Assembly (NCBI GenBank): GCA_002281855.1
Contig: NCHQ01000005.1
Span: 1-64,000, forward strand
Direction: 5' to 3'
From: Rhodospirillales bacterium 24-66-33
GTDB lineage: Bacteria; Pseudomonadota; Alphaproteobacteria; Reyranellales; Reyranellaceae
Length of the DNA stretch: 64,000 nucleotides
Shown here: in pieces, positions 1 to 8,716 of the stretch
Numbering within the stretch: position 1 is the first letter of the stretch
How the letters are laid out: every line of letters begins with the position of its first letter
Position numbers and translations under genes: made by a program
The notes under the pieces: generated by a model
What the model was told of the DNA's origin: nothing
The model's database searches: none
Seen by the model: only the letters and a program-made list of their open reading frames with translations

Positions 1-2
1 CC

Positions 3-83
3 GCCGCCGCAGATGCGCTGCTAACCTTCAAGCCAATCGAATGTGAAAACTTCTTCTCACATGCAGGCTATGGCTTCGATTAA
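3..83 (+). pseudogene. Truncated C-terminal tail of an IS630-type transposase
   Basis: Twenty-six codons run from the window edge to a TAA at 81-83. They end in ENFFSHAGYGFD, which resembles the C-terminus common in one branch of IS630 transposases (a Cys/Asn-rich stretch, then HAGY). The rest lies outside the window, so it may be a whole gene cut by the window or a fragment. It lies 13 bp from the next IS630 and is not part of it. Confidence 0.55.
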
Positions 84-95
84 CGGGAATCTGCT

Positions 96-1226
96 CTAGT
101 GGACCGAATCTAACACTTGGTACCCTCTTCTGACAGCAGCGATGATCTTTTTTGGATCGGCGGTCCAGACGAACGGCTTTGGATCGTTGTTGGTTTCGGC
201 GACGAAGCGATTGATGGCGACCTGCAGGTCGGTGAGGGATCGGAAGACACCGCGTTTGAGCCTGCGCCGTGAGAGCTTTGCGAAGAAGCCTTCGACGGCG
301 TTGAGCCAGGACGCCGATGTCGGGGTGAAGTGGAAACTCCACCGTGGATGGCGGGCGAGCCATTGGCGCACTTTCGGATGCTTGTGGGTGGCGTAGTTGT
401 CGACGATGGCATGGATCGCCTTTCGCTTCGGCACCTGGGCCTCGACGGTGTTGAGGAAGCGGATGAACTCCTGGTGGCGATGACGCTGCATGTTGCGACC
501 GATGACGGTGCCGTCGAGGACATTGAGGGCGGCGAACAGCGTCGTCGTGCCGTGGCGCTTGTAGTCGTGGGTCATCGTCCCGGCGCGTCCCGGCTTCATA
601 GGCAGGCCCGGCTGGGTCCGGTCGAGCGCCTGGATCTGGCTCTTCTCGTCGACCGAGAGGACGACGGCGTGGGCGGGTGGATCGACGTAGAGGCCGACGA
701 TGTCGCGCAGCTTGGCGACGAACCGCGGATCGGTGGAGAGCTTGAACTGCTTGACCCGGTGCGGCTGAAGGCGGTGCTCGCGCCAGATGCGGTGAACGGA
801 ACTGGCGCTGATGTCGACGGCCTTCGCCATCATGGCCGCTGTCCATTTGGTTGCCTCGGCAGGAGGTTCGGTCTGGCTGAGCGCGACGACGCGCTCGGCG
901 ACGTTGGGGCCAAGGGCGGGGATGCGCGACGGCCGCGTCTTGTCACGCAGCAGGCCCTCATAGCCTTCCTGCATGAAGCGCTCCTGCCAGCGCCAGACAC
1001 AGGTCTTGGACTTGCCGGTCCGGCGCATGATCTCGTTGGTACCGACACCGGCTGCACTCAGCAGCACGATCTCAGCACGCCACACATGCTTGTGGGCGGC
1101 ATTGCGATCCCTCGCAAGCGCCGCCAGCCGCCGCCGGCCGGCCGGCTTGAGAGTGATGGATATTCCCGATCGCATGCGACAGACTCGCATGCATTTCCCG
1201 CAGGGGGAATCCTCTGCGGGACTCAA
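96..1226 (-). CDS. tnpA: IS630-family transposase (DDE), full length
   Basis: The 376-residue frame has an N-terminal helix-turn-helix region (about residues 35-150, with GKSKTCVWRWQERF) followed by the IS630 DDE domain. The acidic residues are visible as D193 in [10 protein letters not shown]276 in VDNYATHK and E312 in LNAVEGFF, with the typical TPTSASWLN before the Glu. No frameshift or internal stop is present, so it may still be active. The upstream start is a TTG; the ATG giving MRSGISITL (residue 18) is a good alternative. The stop codon TAG is formed by the TA target dinucleotide plus the first base of the terminal repeat. Confidence 0.9.
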   Translation of the reverse strand: MSPAEDSPCGKCMRVCRMRSGISITLKPAGRRRLAALARDRNAAHKHVWRAEIVLLSAAGVGTNEIMRRTGKSKTCVWRWQERFMQEGYEGLLRDKTRPSRIPALGPNVAERVVALSQTEPPAEATKWTAAMMAKAVDISASSVHRIWREHRLQPHRVKQFKLSTDPRFVAKLRDIVGLYVDPPAHAVVLSVDEKSQIQALDRTQPGLPMKPGRAGTMTHDYKRHGTTTLFAALNVLDGTVIGRNMQRHRHQEFIRFLNTVEAQVPKRKAIHAIVDNYATHKHPKVRQWLARHPRWSFHFTPTSASWLNAVEGFFAKLSRRRLKRGVFRSLTDLQVAINRFVAETNNDPKPFVWTADPKKIIAAVRRGYQVLDSVH

Positions 1227-1246
1227 ATGTTAGACGCTGGCCACTA
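97..1246 (-). mobile_element. IS630-family insertion sequence, apparently intact (copy 1)
   Basis: The element is bounded by TA dinucleotides at 97-98 and 1245-1246, as expected for IS630 target duplication. Just inside are imperfect inverted repeats, GTGGACCGAATCTAAC at 99-114 and the complement of GTTAGACGCTGGCCAC at 1229-1244 (12 of 16 positions match). The transposase nearly fills the element. Its right edge abuts the end of an IS66 tnpB, so it inserted at the 3' edge of that gene. The left flank is unrelated to IS66, so the rest of the IS66 is lost. Confidence 0.85.
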
Positions 1247-1593
1247 GCCTAATATCTCCGGCCGCCACGTGTGCTGGGGATGGCGCCAGTCGATCCCTTC
1301 GAGCAGGTAGCCAAGCGGCCCCGGCGTGAACACCACCACACCATCGTGCGTCGACGGCCAGATGAAGCGTCCCTTCTCCAGCCGCTTAGCGTAGAGCGAG
1401 GGGCCCAGCCCGTCGTACCAGAAAATCTTGATCAGCTTGCCGCTCTTGCCCCGAAAGACATATAGATCGCCCGCGTGCGGATCGCGCCGCAGCGCTTGCT
1501 GGATGCGCAACGCCAACGAGTTCATGCCGCAGCGCATATCCGTGTGACCGGCCGCAATACAAACCCGTACGCCTGATGAAAAACCGGGATCAT
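1244..1593 (-). pseudogene. tnpB: IS66 tnpB (accessory protein), frameshifted near the start
   Basis: The C-terminal 97 codons match the IS66 TnpB family: RCGMNSLALRIQQAL, YVFRGKSGKLIKIFWYDG, then a GRFIWPS-type motif and the GYLLEGIDWR...WRPE ending. The true ATG is at 1593, overlapping the tnpA stop (ATGA), and begins MIPVF. The reading frame is lost about six codons later in a run of five T residues; adding one T restores SSGVRVCIAAGHTDMR. The defect is therefore a single-base contraction in a homopolymer. The 3' end is cut at the IS630 boundary, where a TAG closes the frame. IS66 tnpC is absent. Confidence 0.85.
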
Positions 1594-1985
1594 CGCCGAG
1601 ACAGGACCTTGATCACACGAGCCAACGCTACTCGTCAACCGTCCGATCCACTATCACTCGCTCTCCGCCGGCGAACACGATCTCCATCTGGCCCCCGGCC
1701 CCCGGCCCCCGGCCCCCGGCGACGGTGGCGCCGAAGCCTGCACAGGCGCAGCTCCTATCACGGCCGGTACGAAAGCCATCGGATCTTCAGCTAACGCTGA
1801 TATGCAGGTGCCCATCTCGCGCCGCCAGGTGAATAGCAGGTTGGCGTTCAGACCGTGGCGCCGTGCCACTGCCGAGAGACCGATGCGCCATGCTCAAACG
1901 TCTCCGCCACGATCTGCCGCTTCCCATCCTCAGACCGCACACGGCGGCGGCGTTTACTCTCGTTGCCCGACCTCGAAACTGACAT
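1590..1985 (-). pseudogene. tnpA: IS66 tnpA (Orf1 helix-turn-helix protein), multiply frameshifted
   Basis: Reading from an ATG at 1985 gives MSVSRSGNESKRRRRVRSED followed by GKRQIVAETFEHGASVS. After a one-base slip it continues AVARRHGLNANLLFTWRREMG, the helix-turn-helix core of IS66 Orf1. A further slip lies in the GC-rich heptamer repeat at 1691-1718, after which MEIVFAGGERVIVDRTVDE appears. One more slip leads to ALARVIKVLSRR and a TGA at 1590-1592 that overlaps the tnpB start. At least three indels make it non-functional, although gene order and spacing are still those of IS66. Confidence 0.8.
1691..1718. repeat. Four tandem copies of the heptamer GCCCCCG
   Basis: Four perfect head-to-tail copies of GCCCCCG lie inside the IS66 tnpA remnant, exactly where the frame changes. 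Each seven-base copy shifts the frame by one, so expansion of this repeat probably helped to inactivate tnpA. Confidence 0.9.
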
Positions 1986-2313
1986 CTACGATCATGTCCA
2001 CTTGCTCTCCGTGGACACGATCACCGCATCGACGGGAGACCCTAATCTCGGACTTCATACCTCAATCGTACAGGCGGTCCTCGGCGGCTTGCAATTACCC
2101 ATAAATAACGACGAGAGGGGTTGCGTGGAAAGAATCGTGTGTGATTCTGTGTCGAGCACCAAGCGTTGTGTCGGTGGTGCAGCATGTCGGTTCGAGCGGC
2201 AGAATTGGTCGACGAGACGGGAGAATGGAGCTCGCGTGAAGTAGATGAAGAGGCCTTCCAGGTTGTGCGCCTTGGTCGGCGGTGCGCGGAGCTGGTCCGC
2301 CGTCTTGGCGCTA

Positions 2314-3500
2314 GTGTCCCGACTCTGAAGTTCGGGGGACTCAAAGTCGACTCAGTTGTAGGCCACTCTCAGGTTTTGGGGAGGGCTTGCAATGGGTGGT
2401 CGGCGTTTGCCCGCTTTGGAGCTGAGTGATGGCGAGCGATTTGAGCTGAAGGCACTGACGTCGCGGCGCAAGACCGGACAGGCAGTAGCGTTGCGGGCGC
2501 GGATCGTTCTGGCGTGCGCGCAAGGCGCGGAGAACCGGGAGGTCGCCGCCCGGCTTGCAGTCGACAAAGACACCGTCGGTAAATGGCGCCGGCGGTTCAT
2601 CGAGCATCGGATCGATGGGCTTCTCGACGCGCCTCGCTCCGGAGCACCGCGCACGATCGAGGATGCGCGCATCGAAGCAGTCATCGTCAAGACACTCGAG
2701 AGCACGCCCAAGGACGCCACGCACTGGAGCTCGCGCGGCATGGCCAAGGCCTCAGGCCTGTCGATTTCGAGCGTACAGCGCATCTGGCGGGCTTTCGGCC
2801 TGCAGCCACACCGGCTGGAGACGTTCAAGCTGTCGACCGATCCCGACTTCGTCGCCAAGGTGCGCGATGTCGTCGGCCTCTATGTCTCCCCGCCCGAGCA
2901 CGCCATCGTGCTGTGCGTCGACGAAAAGTCGCAGATCCAGGCCCTCGACCGCAGCCAGCCAATGCTGCCGATGCGGCCCGGTCAGCCGGCGCGCAGGAGC
3001 CACGATTACAAACGCCACGGCACGACCTCGCTGTTCGCCGCCCTCGACATCGCAACCGGCCAGGTGATCGGCAAGTGCTTCGCCCGCCATCGGGCGGCCG
3101 AGTTCCGCAAGTTCCTCGACGAGATCGAAGCCAACGTGCCTCACAAGCTCGATGTCCACTTGGTCATGGACAACTACGCCACCCACAAGACGCCGCTGAT
3201 CCGCAACTGCTTGCCAGGCGACCGCGCTGGCACGTCCACCTCACGCCGACCAGCGCCTCCTGGCTCAACCAGGTCGAGCGCTTCTTCGCTCTCATCACCG
3301 AGCGCAAGATCAGGCGTGGAATCTATCGCAGTGTCGCCGCCTTGCGCGCCGACATCAGGTCCTTCCTCGAGCACCACAACGCCGATCCCAAACCCTTCAA
3401 GTGGACTAAGTCCGCCGACCACATCCTGGCTTCAATCGAGCGCTTCTGCCTAAGAACCAGTCCCCCACAAAAAAGCAGGCGAACTTCTGAACCAGGACAA
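2314..3500 (+). mobile_element. IS630-family insertion sequence (copy 2) inside the IS4 element
   Basis: TA dinucleotides at 2312-2313 and 3501-3502 bound the element. Inside them the ends are imperfect inverted repeats: GTGTCCCGACTCTGAAGTTCG on the left against the complement of the right end, TTGTCCTGGTTCAGAAGTTCG, with the inner eight bases identical. Excision of the element and one TA rejoins the IS4 codons as CTT GGC GCT AGC GTC (LGASV), which confirms the boundaries. Confidence 0.88.
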
Positions 3501-3503
3501 TAG
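2392..3503 (+). pseudogene. tnpA: IS630-family transposase with one frameshift
   Basis: The N-terminal frame runs from 2392 ([20 protein letters not shown]) through the helix-turn-helix and the first two DDE acids ([17 protein letters not shown]). Near 3213 one G is missing in the codons for LARRP. The frame then moves +1 and the rest ([20 protein letters not shown], including the third acid) is read to TAG at 3501-3503. It is related to copy 1 (same motif order) but clearly a different subtype. As in copy 1, the stop is supplied by the TA target site. Confidence 0.88.
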
Positions 3504-3772
3504 CGTCGGCAGCCCTATCCCCTTGGCGTGTCAGGATTGGGCCAATACAAAGGCAGCCTACCGATTCCTGGCCAACCCGAAGGTTGACGAAGGAGATATT
3601 CTTGGCGGCCATTTTGCCGCTACGCGGCAGCGCTATGATCTGACTGCTAATTCCGGAGCAAGCCGCCCGGTATTCCGGAATGATGGCGCCCCCCTGTTCC
3701 GATTAATTGCCGCCCAGGGTTCCGATCAGTCCTCGCCCACCATTCCGGGATGATGCCGCCCGGGAGGTGGGG

Positions 3773-4974
3773 TTGACGGAAGGCCTCCGCTGGCTGTGCG
3801 TAAGGTCCGCTTCTTTGGCTTTGGCTGAGGAGTGGATCGATGCCAGCAGGGAGGGTTGCCGTGGCGACAAGCTGTTCGTGGATTACGCCGGTGACAGGGC
3901 ACCGGTGGTGATCGACCGGCTGACCGGCGAGATCCGGGAAGCCTGGATCTTCGTCGCCGTCCTGGGCGCCTCGAACTTCACCTATGCCGAGGCGACCTGG
4001 ACGCAGGGGCTGGCGGAATGGATCGGTGCCCATACCAGGGCCTTCGAGGCGATCGGCGGCGTGCCGAACCTGATCGTGCCCGACAACGCCAAGACCGCCG
4101 TGATCAAGGCCTGCCTCGATCGAACCTATACCGAGATGGCGGCGCATTACGACACCGCCATCCTCCCGACGCGGCCACGCAAGCCGCGCGACAAGGCCAA
4201 GGTCGAAGCCGCCGTGCTCATCATGGAGCGTTGGATTCTAGGACGGCTGCGTAACCAGCGATTCTACAGCCTGGCGGCGCTCAACCAGGCGATCGGCGCG
4301 CTGCTGGTCCGCCTCAACGATCAGCGACCGATCCGCCGCCTCGGCGTGACGCGGCGACAGCTCCTCGAGAGAACTCGACCGCCCGCGGCTCAAGCCCTTG
4401 CCGGTCGAGGTCTACGTCTTCGCCGAGTGGCGGCTCCGGCGCGTCGGCATCGATTATCACGTCGATATCGATCGGCATTACTACAGCGTGCCCTACCGCT
4501 TCGCCCGCGATGCCGTCGAGGTGCGGGTGACCGGGCGAACCGTCGAGGTAGTCGCCAGGGCGAGCGGATCGCCGCCCATCTGCGCTCCAGCGGCGATTGC
4601 AAGCACACCACCGTGCAAGAGCACATGCCATCCAGTCATCGGCGCTACGCCGACTGGACGATCGACCGCATCCGGCGCGATGCCGCCGCAATCGGACCGG
4701 CGACCGGAGCCCTCTGCGAGCTGATCCTGGAGCAGCGCTCGCACCCCGAACAGGGCTTCCGCGCCTGTCTCGGCATCGTCCGCCTGGTCAAGCCGTTCGG
4801 CGCCAGCGCGTCGAAGCGGCGGCAACGCGGGCACTCGATATCGGTGCCCGAACCTACGGATCGATCAAGTCCATCCTCGACAACAATCTCGATCGCCACG
4901 TCGCTCAACAGCGCGCCGCCGACGGCGTGACGATCCTCCACTCCAACATCCGCGGCCCGCGCTATTACCATTGA
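3773..4974 (+). pseudogene. istA: IS21 istA transposase, N-terminally deleted and frameshifted
   Basis: The recognisable part starts near 3840 ([20 protein letters not shown]) and covers the integrase-like core ([59 protein letters not shown]). The helix-turn-helix region of about 150 residues that normally precedes it is missing. Three single-base frameshifts follow: +1 near 4371 (before ELDRP), -1 near 4560 (before RGERIAAHL) and -1 near 4802 (before [10 protein letters not shown]). It ends HSNIRGPRYYH and stops at 4974. A TTG at 3773 with GGGAGG in front could start the shortened frame. Confidence 0.85.
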
Positions 4975-4983
4975 GGAGACAAC

Positions 4984-5729
4984 ATGCTCAGCCATCCCAC
5001 TCTCGATCAGCTCCACCAGTTGGGGCTGTTCGGCATGGCAAAGGCCTTCGGTGAGGCCGAGATGTCCGACGAGGCCGCCGCGCTAGCCCATCCGGAATGG
5101 TTCGCCATCCTACTCGATCGCGAGGTCACCTACCGGCACGACAAGAAGCTCACGGCCAGGCTTCGCTACGCCCGGCTGCGCCAGCAGGCCCTCGTCGAGG
5201 ATGTCGATTATTGCGCCACCCGTGGCCTCGATCGCGCGCTCTTCCAAAAACTCGTCGTCGGCGATTGGATCGATGCCCATGACAGCCTGATCATTTGCGG
5301 CCCAACCGGCGTCGGCAAGAGTTGGCTGGCCTGCGCGCTGGGCCACAAGGCCTGCCGCGATAACCGATCGGTCCTCTACCAGCGCGTCCCCAAGCTGTTC
5401 AGCGATCTAGCGCTCGCCCGCGGCGACGGCCGCTATGCCCGCATCGTGCGTGACCTCGGCGGCGTCCAGCTCCTCATCCTCGACGACTGGGGCCTCGAGC
5501 CGCTCGACGCCCAGGCCCGCCACGACCTGCTCGAGATCCTCGGGGAACGCTACGGACGACGATCCACCATCATCACCAGCCAGCTCCCCGTCGAGAGCTG
5601 GTCGCCGTGATCGGCGACCCGACCTACGCCGACGCCATTCTCGACCGTCTCGTCCACAACGCCCAACGCCTCAATCTATCTGGCGACAGCCTGAGGCGAA
5701 CCCGAACAAAATCAGTCCCCAAGAGTTGA
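4984..5729 (+). pseudogene. istB: IS21 istB ATPase helper, frameshifted near the C-terminus
   Basis: The first 205 codons are a good IstB: LGLFGMAKAFGEAE near the start, Walker A GPTGVGKSW at about residues 105-113, and Walker B LLILDDWGL. The frame is lost near 5600 (SQLPVESWSP then a stop). The normal ending, VIGDPTYADAILDRLVHNAQ then RLNLSGDSLRRT, is found in the next frame to a TGA at 5727-5729. IstB normally assists IstA in target capture. The ATG lies 9 bp after the istA stop. Confidence 0.88.
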
Positions 5730-7255
5730 CCGAACCAACCGCTCAGTGCCAAACATCACCAGCCAGCGAGCCTCCACGCCCTGCGCGACATCATGTCGGA
5801 ACACCGGGCGCCATCAAATCGGAGCGGCTGGGCGGCTTCATCGGAATCGGCAATCTGACGGATGGTCCGATCCTTCTGGTGCAGGACACGACAGAGTTCA
5901 ATTATCAGCGCCGCAATCCAGGGGCGATCGGCTTCACCAAGAGCGTCAACAGTGGGCGAGACAAAGAGGGACGGCTACGGCATCACCAAGTCTGCGGGAT
6001 CCTGATGCATACGAGCCTCGCGGTGACGACCGAGGGGCTTCCCCTGGGACTGGCGGCAGTGAAGTTCTGGAGCCGGGACAAGTTCAAGGGCACAGCGCAG
6101 CTCAAGCGTCGGATCAATCCGACGCGGGTGCCGATCGAGACGAAGGAAAGCATCCGCTAGCTCGACAATCTGCGTCAGTCGATTGAGTTGCTGGGGCGAC
6201 CTGATCGCTGCATCCATGTCGGCGACCGTGAGAGCGATATCTACGAGCTCTATTGCCTCAGTCGCGAGCTTGGCAGTCACTTCGTCGTTCGCACTGTTGT
6301 TGATCGCCTCGCCGGTGACGGCAATCACACGGTGGCTACGGAGATGCGACGAGCGAAGGTGGCGTGCCGGCATGTAATCGAGGTTCGCGACGAGAACGAT
6401 ACCGTTGCACGGGTTGCTCTCGAGATCCGCTTCCGCCGGATCCACGTCTTGCCACCGATTGGCAAACAGAAACGCTACCCTGCTCTTGATCTCACCATCA
6501 TCCACGCGACCGAGGTTGATCCGCCGGCCGGACGTAAGCCGATCCACTGGAAGTTTCTGACAGATCTCGAGGTGGAGAGCGCCGAGCAGGCGATCGAGAA
6601 GATCGGCTGGTATGCTCTGTGCTGGAAGATCGAGGTCTTCCACAAGGTCCTCAAATCCGGCTGTCGTGCCGAAGACGCCAAGCTGCGGACTGCCGATCGC
6701 CTGGCCAATCTCATCGCCGTATTCTGCATCGTCAGCTGGCGGGTCATGTGGCTCACCATGTTCGGCAGAACCGCTTCTGCAGTCCGCCCGGCGCTCATCC
6801 GGACTAGGCAGGAGATCACACTTCTCGACCGAGTGGTTGCTGGTTCAGCTGGCCGCAACACCCAGCCTGGAACACTGGGCTTCTATCTGATTAAGCTCGC
6901 GCGCTTCGGTGGTTATCTGGCTCGCGCCTCCGATCCGCCGCCAGGCAACGTCGTCATCTGGCGCGGGCTGCGCAGACTCGCCGATATCCAACTCGCAATC
7001 ATGGCACCATGAAAACCGTGGGTAATCGGAAGCCTCGGCGGAGGGGTACTCTGTAGCCTGGGTTGCCGCCTATTGCCTTTGCTCAACGTGGTCGTCAGCC
7101 CGCGCCGTTCGACCACTTCCGCGCTAGACACTTTGACGGTTGCTTGCGATGGAACGACACTACTGCTGTCAGATCATCCATCGTTTGGACTTTCTGACTG
7201 GTTTGGATGGGCCCGCACTTTCTGCGACTAGCCTATTTCGCGCTGATGGTTGAAT

Positions 7256-8701
7256 TCAGGCAGCGAGATCGAAGTCCGCGAGGTCGGGCGAGTTCATCTC
7301 CTTACGGAAGCGATCGAAGCTCCAGGGCCACAGAGCGGGATTGCCATTGCGGTCGAGGTACCAGCTCCGGCAGCCGCTTACCCAGACCGTGTTTTTCATG
7401 GCCTCGCGGAGTGCATCGTTGAAACGGCGAGTCGCCTCCTCTTTCGGCATTACAGCGCGGCATTTCCCGTCAAGCACCAAATCTACGAGCTGCAGTATGA
7501 AGTTAAGCTGAATTTCGGAGATTAGGATTACCGAGAAATTGCCGATTGGGCTGTTGGGACCGACCAGCATGAAGAAGTTAGGGAAGCCGGGTACTGCCAC
7601 CGATCGGTAAGCCTCATTGGCCTGTGCCCAGGCGTCGGTGAGACGTCGGCCGCTCTCGCCTACTACTTCCATCGGCCGCAGGAAGGCATGTCCGTCGAAG
7701 CCGGTCGCTAAGATGAGCACGTCCTGCTTATGCAGCACACCGTCCTTCGCCCGCACGCCATCTGCCTCGATGCGGTCGATGCCGTCGGTCACCAGGGCGA
7801 CATTGGGTTTCTGCATCGCGGGATAGAACGTGTCCGACATGATCAGCCGCTTGCAGGCGGCGCGATAGTTGGGTGTCAGGCGCCGCCGCAGCTCGGGATC
7901 AGCCACGTTCGCCTCGAGGTTGGTTCGGCAGGCTTCCTCGATCTTCCGCAGCTCGTCCTGGTCGCCGATGACAGCACGCGCGAAGGTATCAGCGAAGCGC
8001 GCCGACCAGAAATTGTATGATTGCTGCAGCCGCTCCGGGGAGGTGCGGTACATCGCCTTCTCGTCCTCACTATAGGCGGGGTTGGCGAGCGGTAGAATCC
8101 ACTGCGCGGTGCGCTGAAAGAGCGTCAATTTCGACACGGTATCCGTCAGAGCCGGAACGATCTGAACCGCCGTCGAGCCGGTACCGATGATCCCGATCCG
8201 CTTGCCCTCGAGCGGCACGGAATGATCCCAGCGCGCGGAATGGAAGCAGGTGCCCTCGAAATCGCCGAGTCCCGGGATGTCGGGATAGGTCGGGTGATGC
8301 AGCACCCCGGTGGCACAAATTAGGAAATCCACGACATCGGTGGCGCCGCCCTTGATCGAGAGATGCCAGCGCCCGTCGCGATACTCCGCGCGTACGATCT
8401 CGCTGTTGAACCGGAAGTGGCTGTCGAGTTCGTACTTCTTCGCCACGCCCTCGAAGTAACCCCGGATCTCTGCGCCTGGCGAGAAGCGGTGCGACCAGTC
8501 GGCCTTCAGCTCGAAGGAATAGGCATAGACGTGGCTCGGCACGTCGCACGATAGGCCGGGATAAGTGTTGTCCCGCCAGGTACCGCCCAACCCGCCGGCC
8601 TTCTCGTAGATCGCGAAGTCCCGGATGTCGCGCTGTTTGAGCTTGATGGCCGTCAGGATGCCCGACATGCCCGCACCGATGATAGCGAAACGCTTGCTCA
8701 C
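7256..8701 (-). CDS. Flavin-containing (Baeyer-Villiger type) monooxygenase
   Basis: This 481-residue protein has two Rossmann motifs, GAGMSG (residues 9-14, FAD) and GTGSTA (about 173-178, NADPH). Between them is the type I Baeyer-Villiger fingerprint FxGxxxHxxxW as FEGTCFHSARW (148-158). The early GGTW motif (residues 39-42) is also typical. Such enzymes insert one oxygen into ketones or oxidise soft heteroatoms using NADPH and O2. The gene ends a three-gene minus-strand run (LLM oxidoreductase, SDR, this) behind the divergent promoter near 10.75 kb. The substrate is unknown; a cyclic ketone would suit the neighbours. The IS4 scar ends about 210 bp beyond its stop. Confidence 0.88.
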   Translation of the reverse strand: MSKRFAIIGAGMSGILTAIKLKQRDIRDFAIYEKAGGLGGTWRDNTYPGLSCDVPSHVYAYSFELKADWSHRFSPGAEIRGYFEGVAKKYELDSHFRFNSEIVRAEYRDGRWHLSIKGGATDVVDFLICATGVLHHPTYPDIPGLGDFEGTCFHSARWDHSVPLEGKRIGIIGTGSTAVQIVPALTDTVSKLTLFQRTAQWILPLANPAYSEDEKAMYRTSPERLQQSYNFWSARFADTFARAVIGDQDELRKIEEACRTNLEANVADPELRRRLTPNYRAACKRLIMSDTFYPAMQKPNVALVTDGIDRIEADGVRAKDGVLHKQDVLILATGFDGHAFLRPMEVVGESGRRLTDAWAQANEAYRSVAVPGFPNFFMLVGPNSPIGNFSVILISEIQLNFILQLVDLVLDGKCRAVMPKEEATRRFNDALREAMKNTVWVSGCRSWYLDRNGNPALWPWSFDRFRKEMNSPDLADFDLAA

Positions 8702-8716
8702 ACTGCCACCTCTAAT

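Larger units (their letters stand above)
3645..5852 (+). mobile_element. IS21-family insertion sequence (decayed) inside the IS4 element
   Basis: Seven-base direct repeats ATCTGAC flank it at 3638-3644 and 5853-5859. The ends are TG...CA inverted repeats: TGCTAATTCCGGAGCAAGCC at the left against TGCCGATTCCGATGAAGCC (complement of the right end), followed on both sides by GATGGCGCC after about 25 bp. Sub-terminal ATTCCGGAATGATG-type repeats recur, as is common for IS21. It carries the istA-istB pair in the usual order, both broken. Confidence 0.9.
2184..7012 (+). pseudogene. tnpA: IS4-family transposase interrupted by IS630 and IS21 and a nonsense codon
   Basis: Three exon-like blocks rejoin in one frame of 474 codons. 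2184-2313 gives MSVRAAELVDETGEWSSRE to RRLGA. 3503-3644 gives SVGSPIPLACQDWANTKAAY to TRQRYDLT. 5860-7012 gives DGPILLVQDTTEFNYQRR to the C-terminus. The second block is the Tn5-type N-terminal DNA-binding domain; the third holds the DDTTEF-type catalytic region and the YxxRWxIE-like segment (WYALCWKIEVFHKVLKSGCR). Besides the two insertions there is one in-frame TAG at 6158-6160 in ESIR*LDNLRQS, where Trp is expected. Apart from these lesions the frame is clean. Confidence 0.88.
2088..7032 (+). mobile_element. IS4-family (IS50-like) element split by two nested IS insertions
   Basis: Nine-base direct repeats CCTCGGCGG flank the element at 2079-2087 and 7033-7041. The ends are inverted repeats: CTTGCAATTACCCA at 2088-2101, and TGGGTAATCGGAAG at 7019-7032 whose complement is CTTCCGATTACCCA. 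Removing the IS630 (2314-3500 plus one TA) and the IS21 (3645-5852 plus one 7-bp repeat) leaves about 1541 bp, a normal size for this family. A 9-bp duplication is also usual for IS50-type elements. Confidence 0.88.

Noticed and set aside
1..7041. Single-base frameshifts in IS genes as sequencing errors
   Set aside because: The catabolic and transport genes, over 40 kb of similarly GC-rich DNA, show no such defects; the indels are concentrated in mobile elements and gene fragments, so true decay is more likely. Read data would be needed to be certain.
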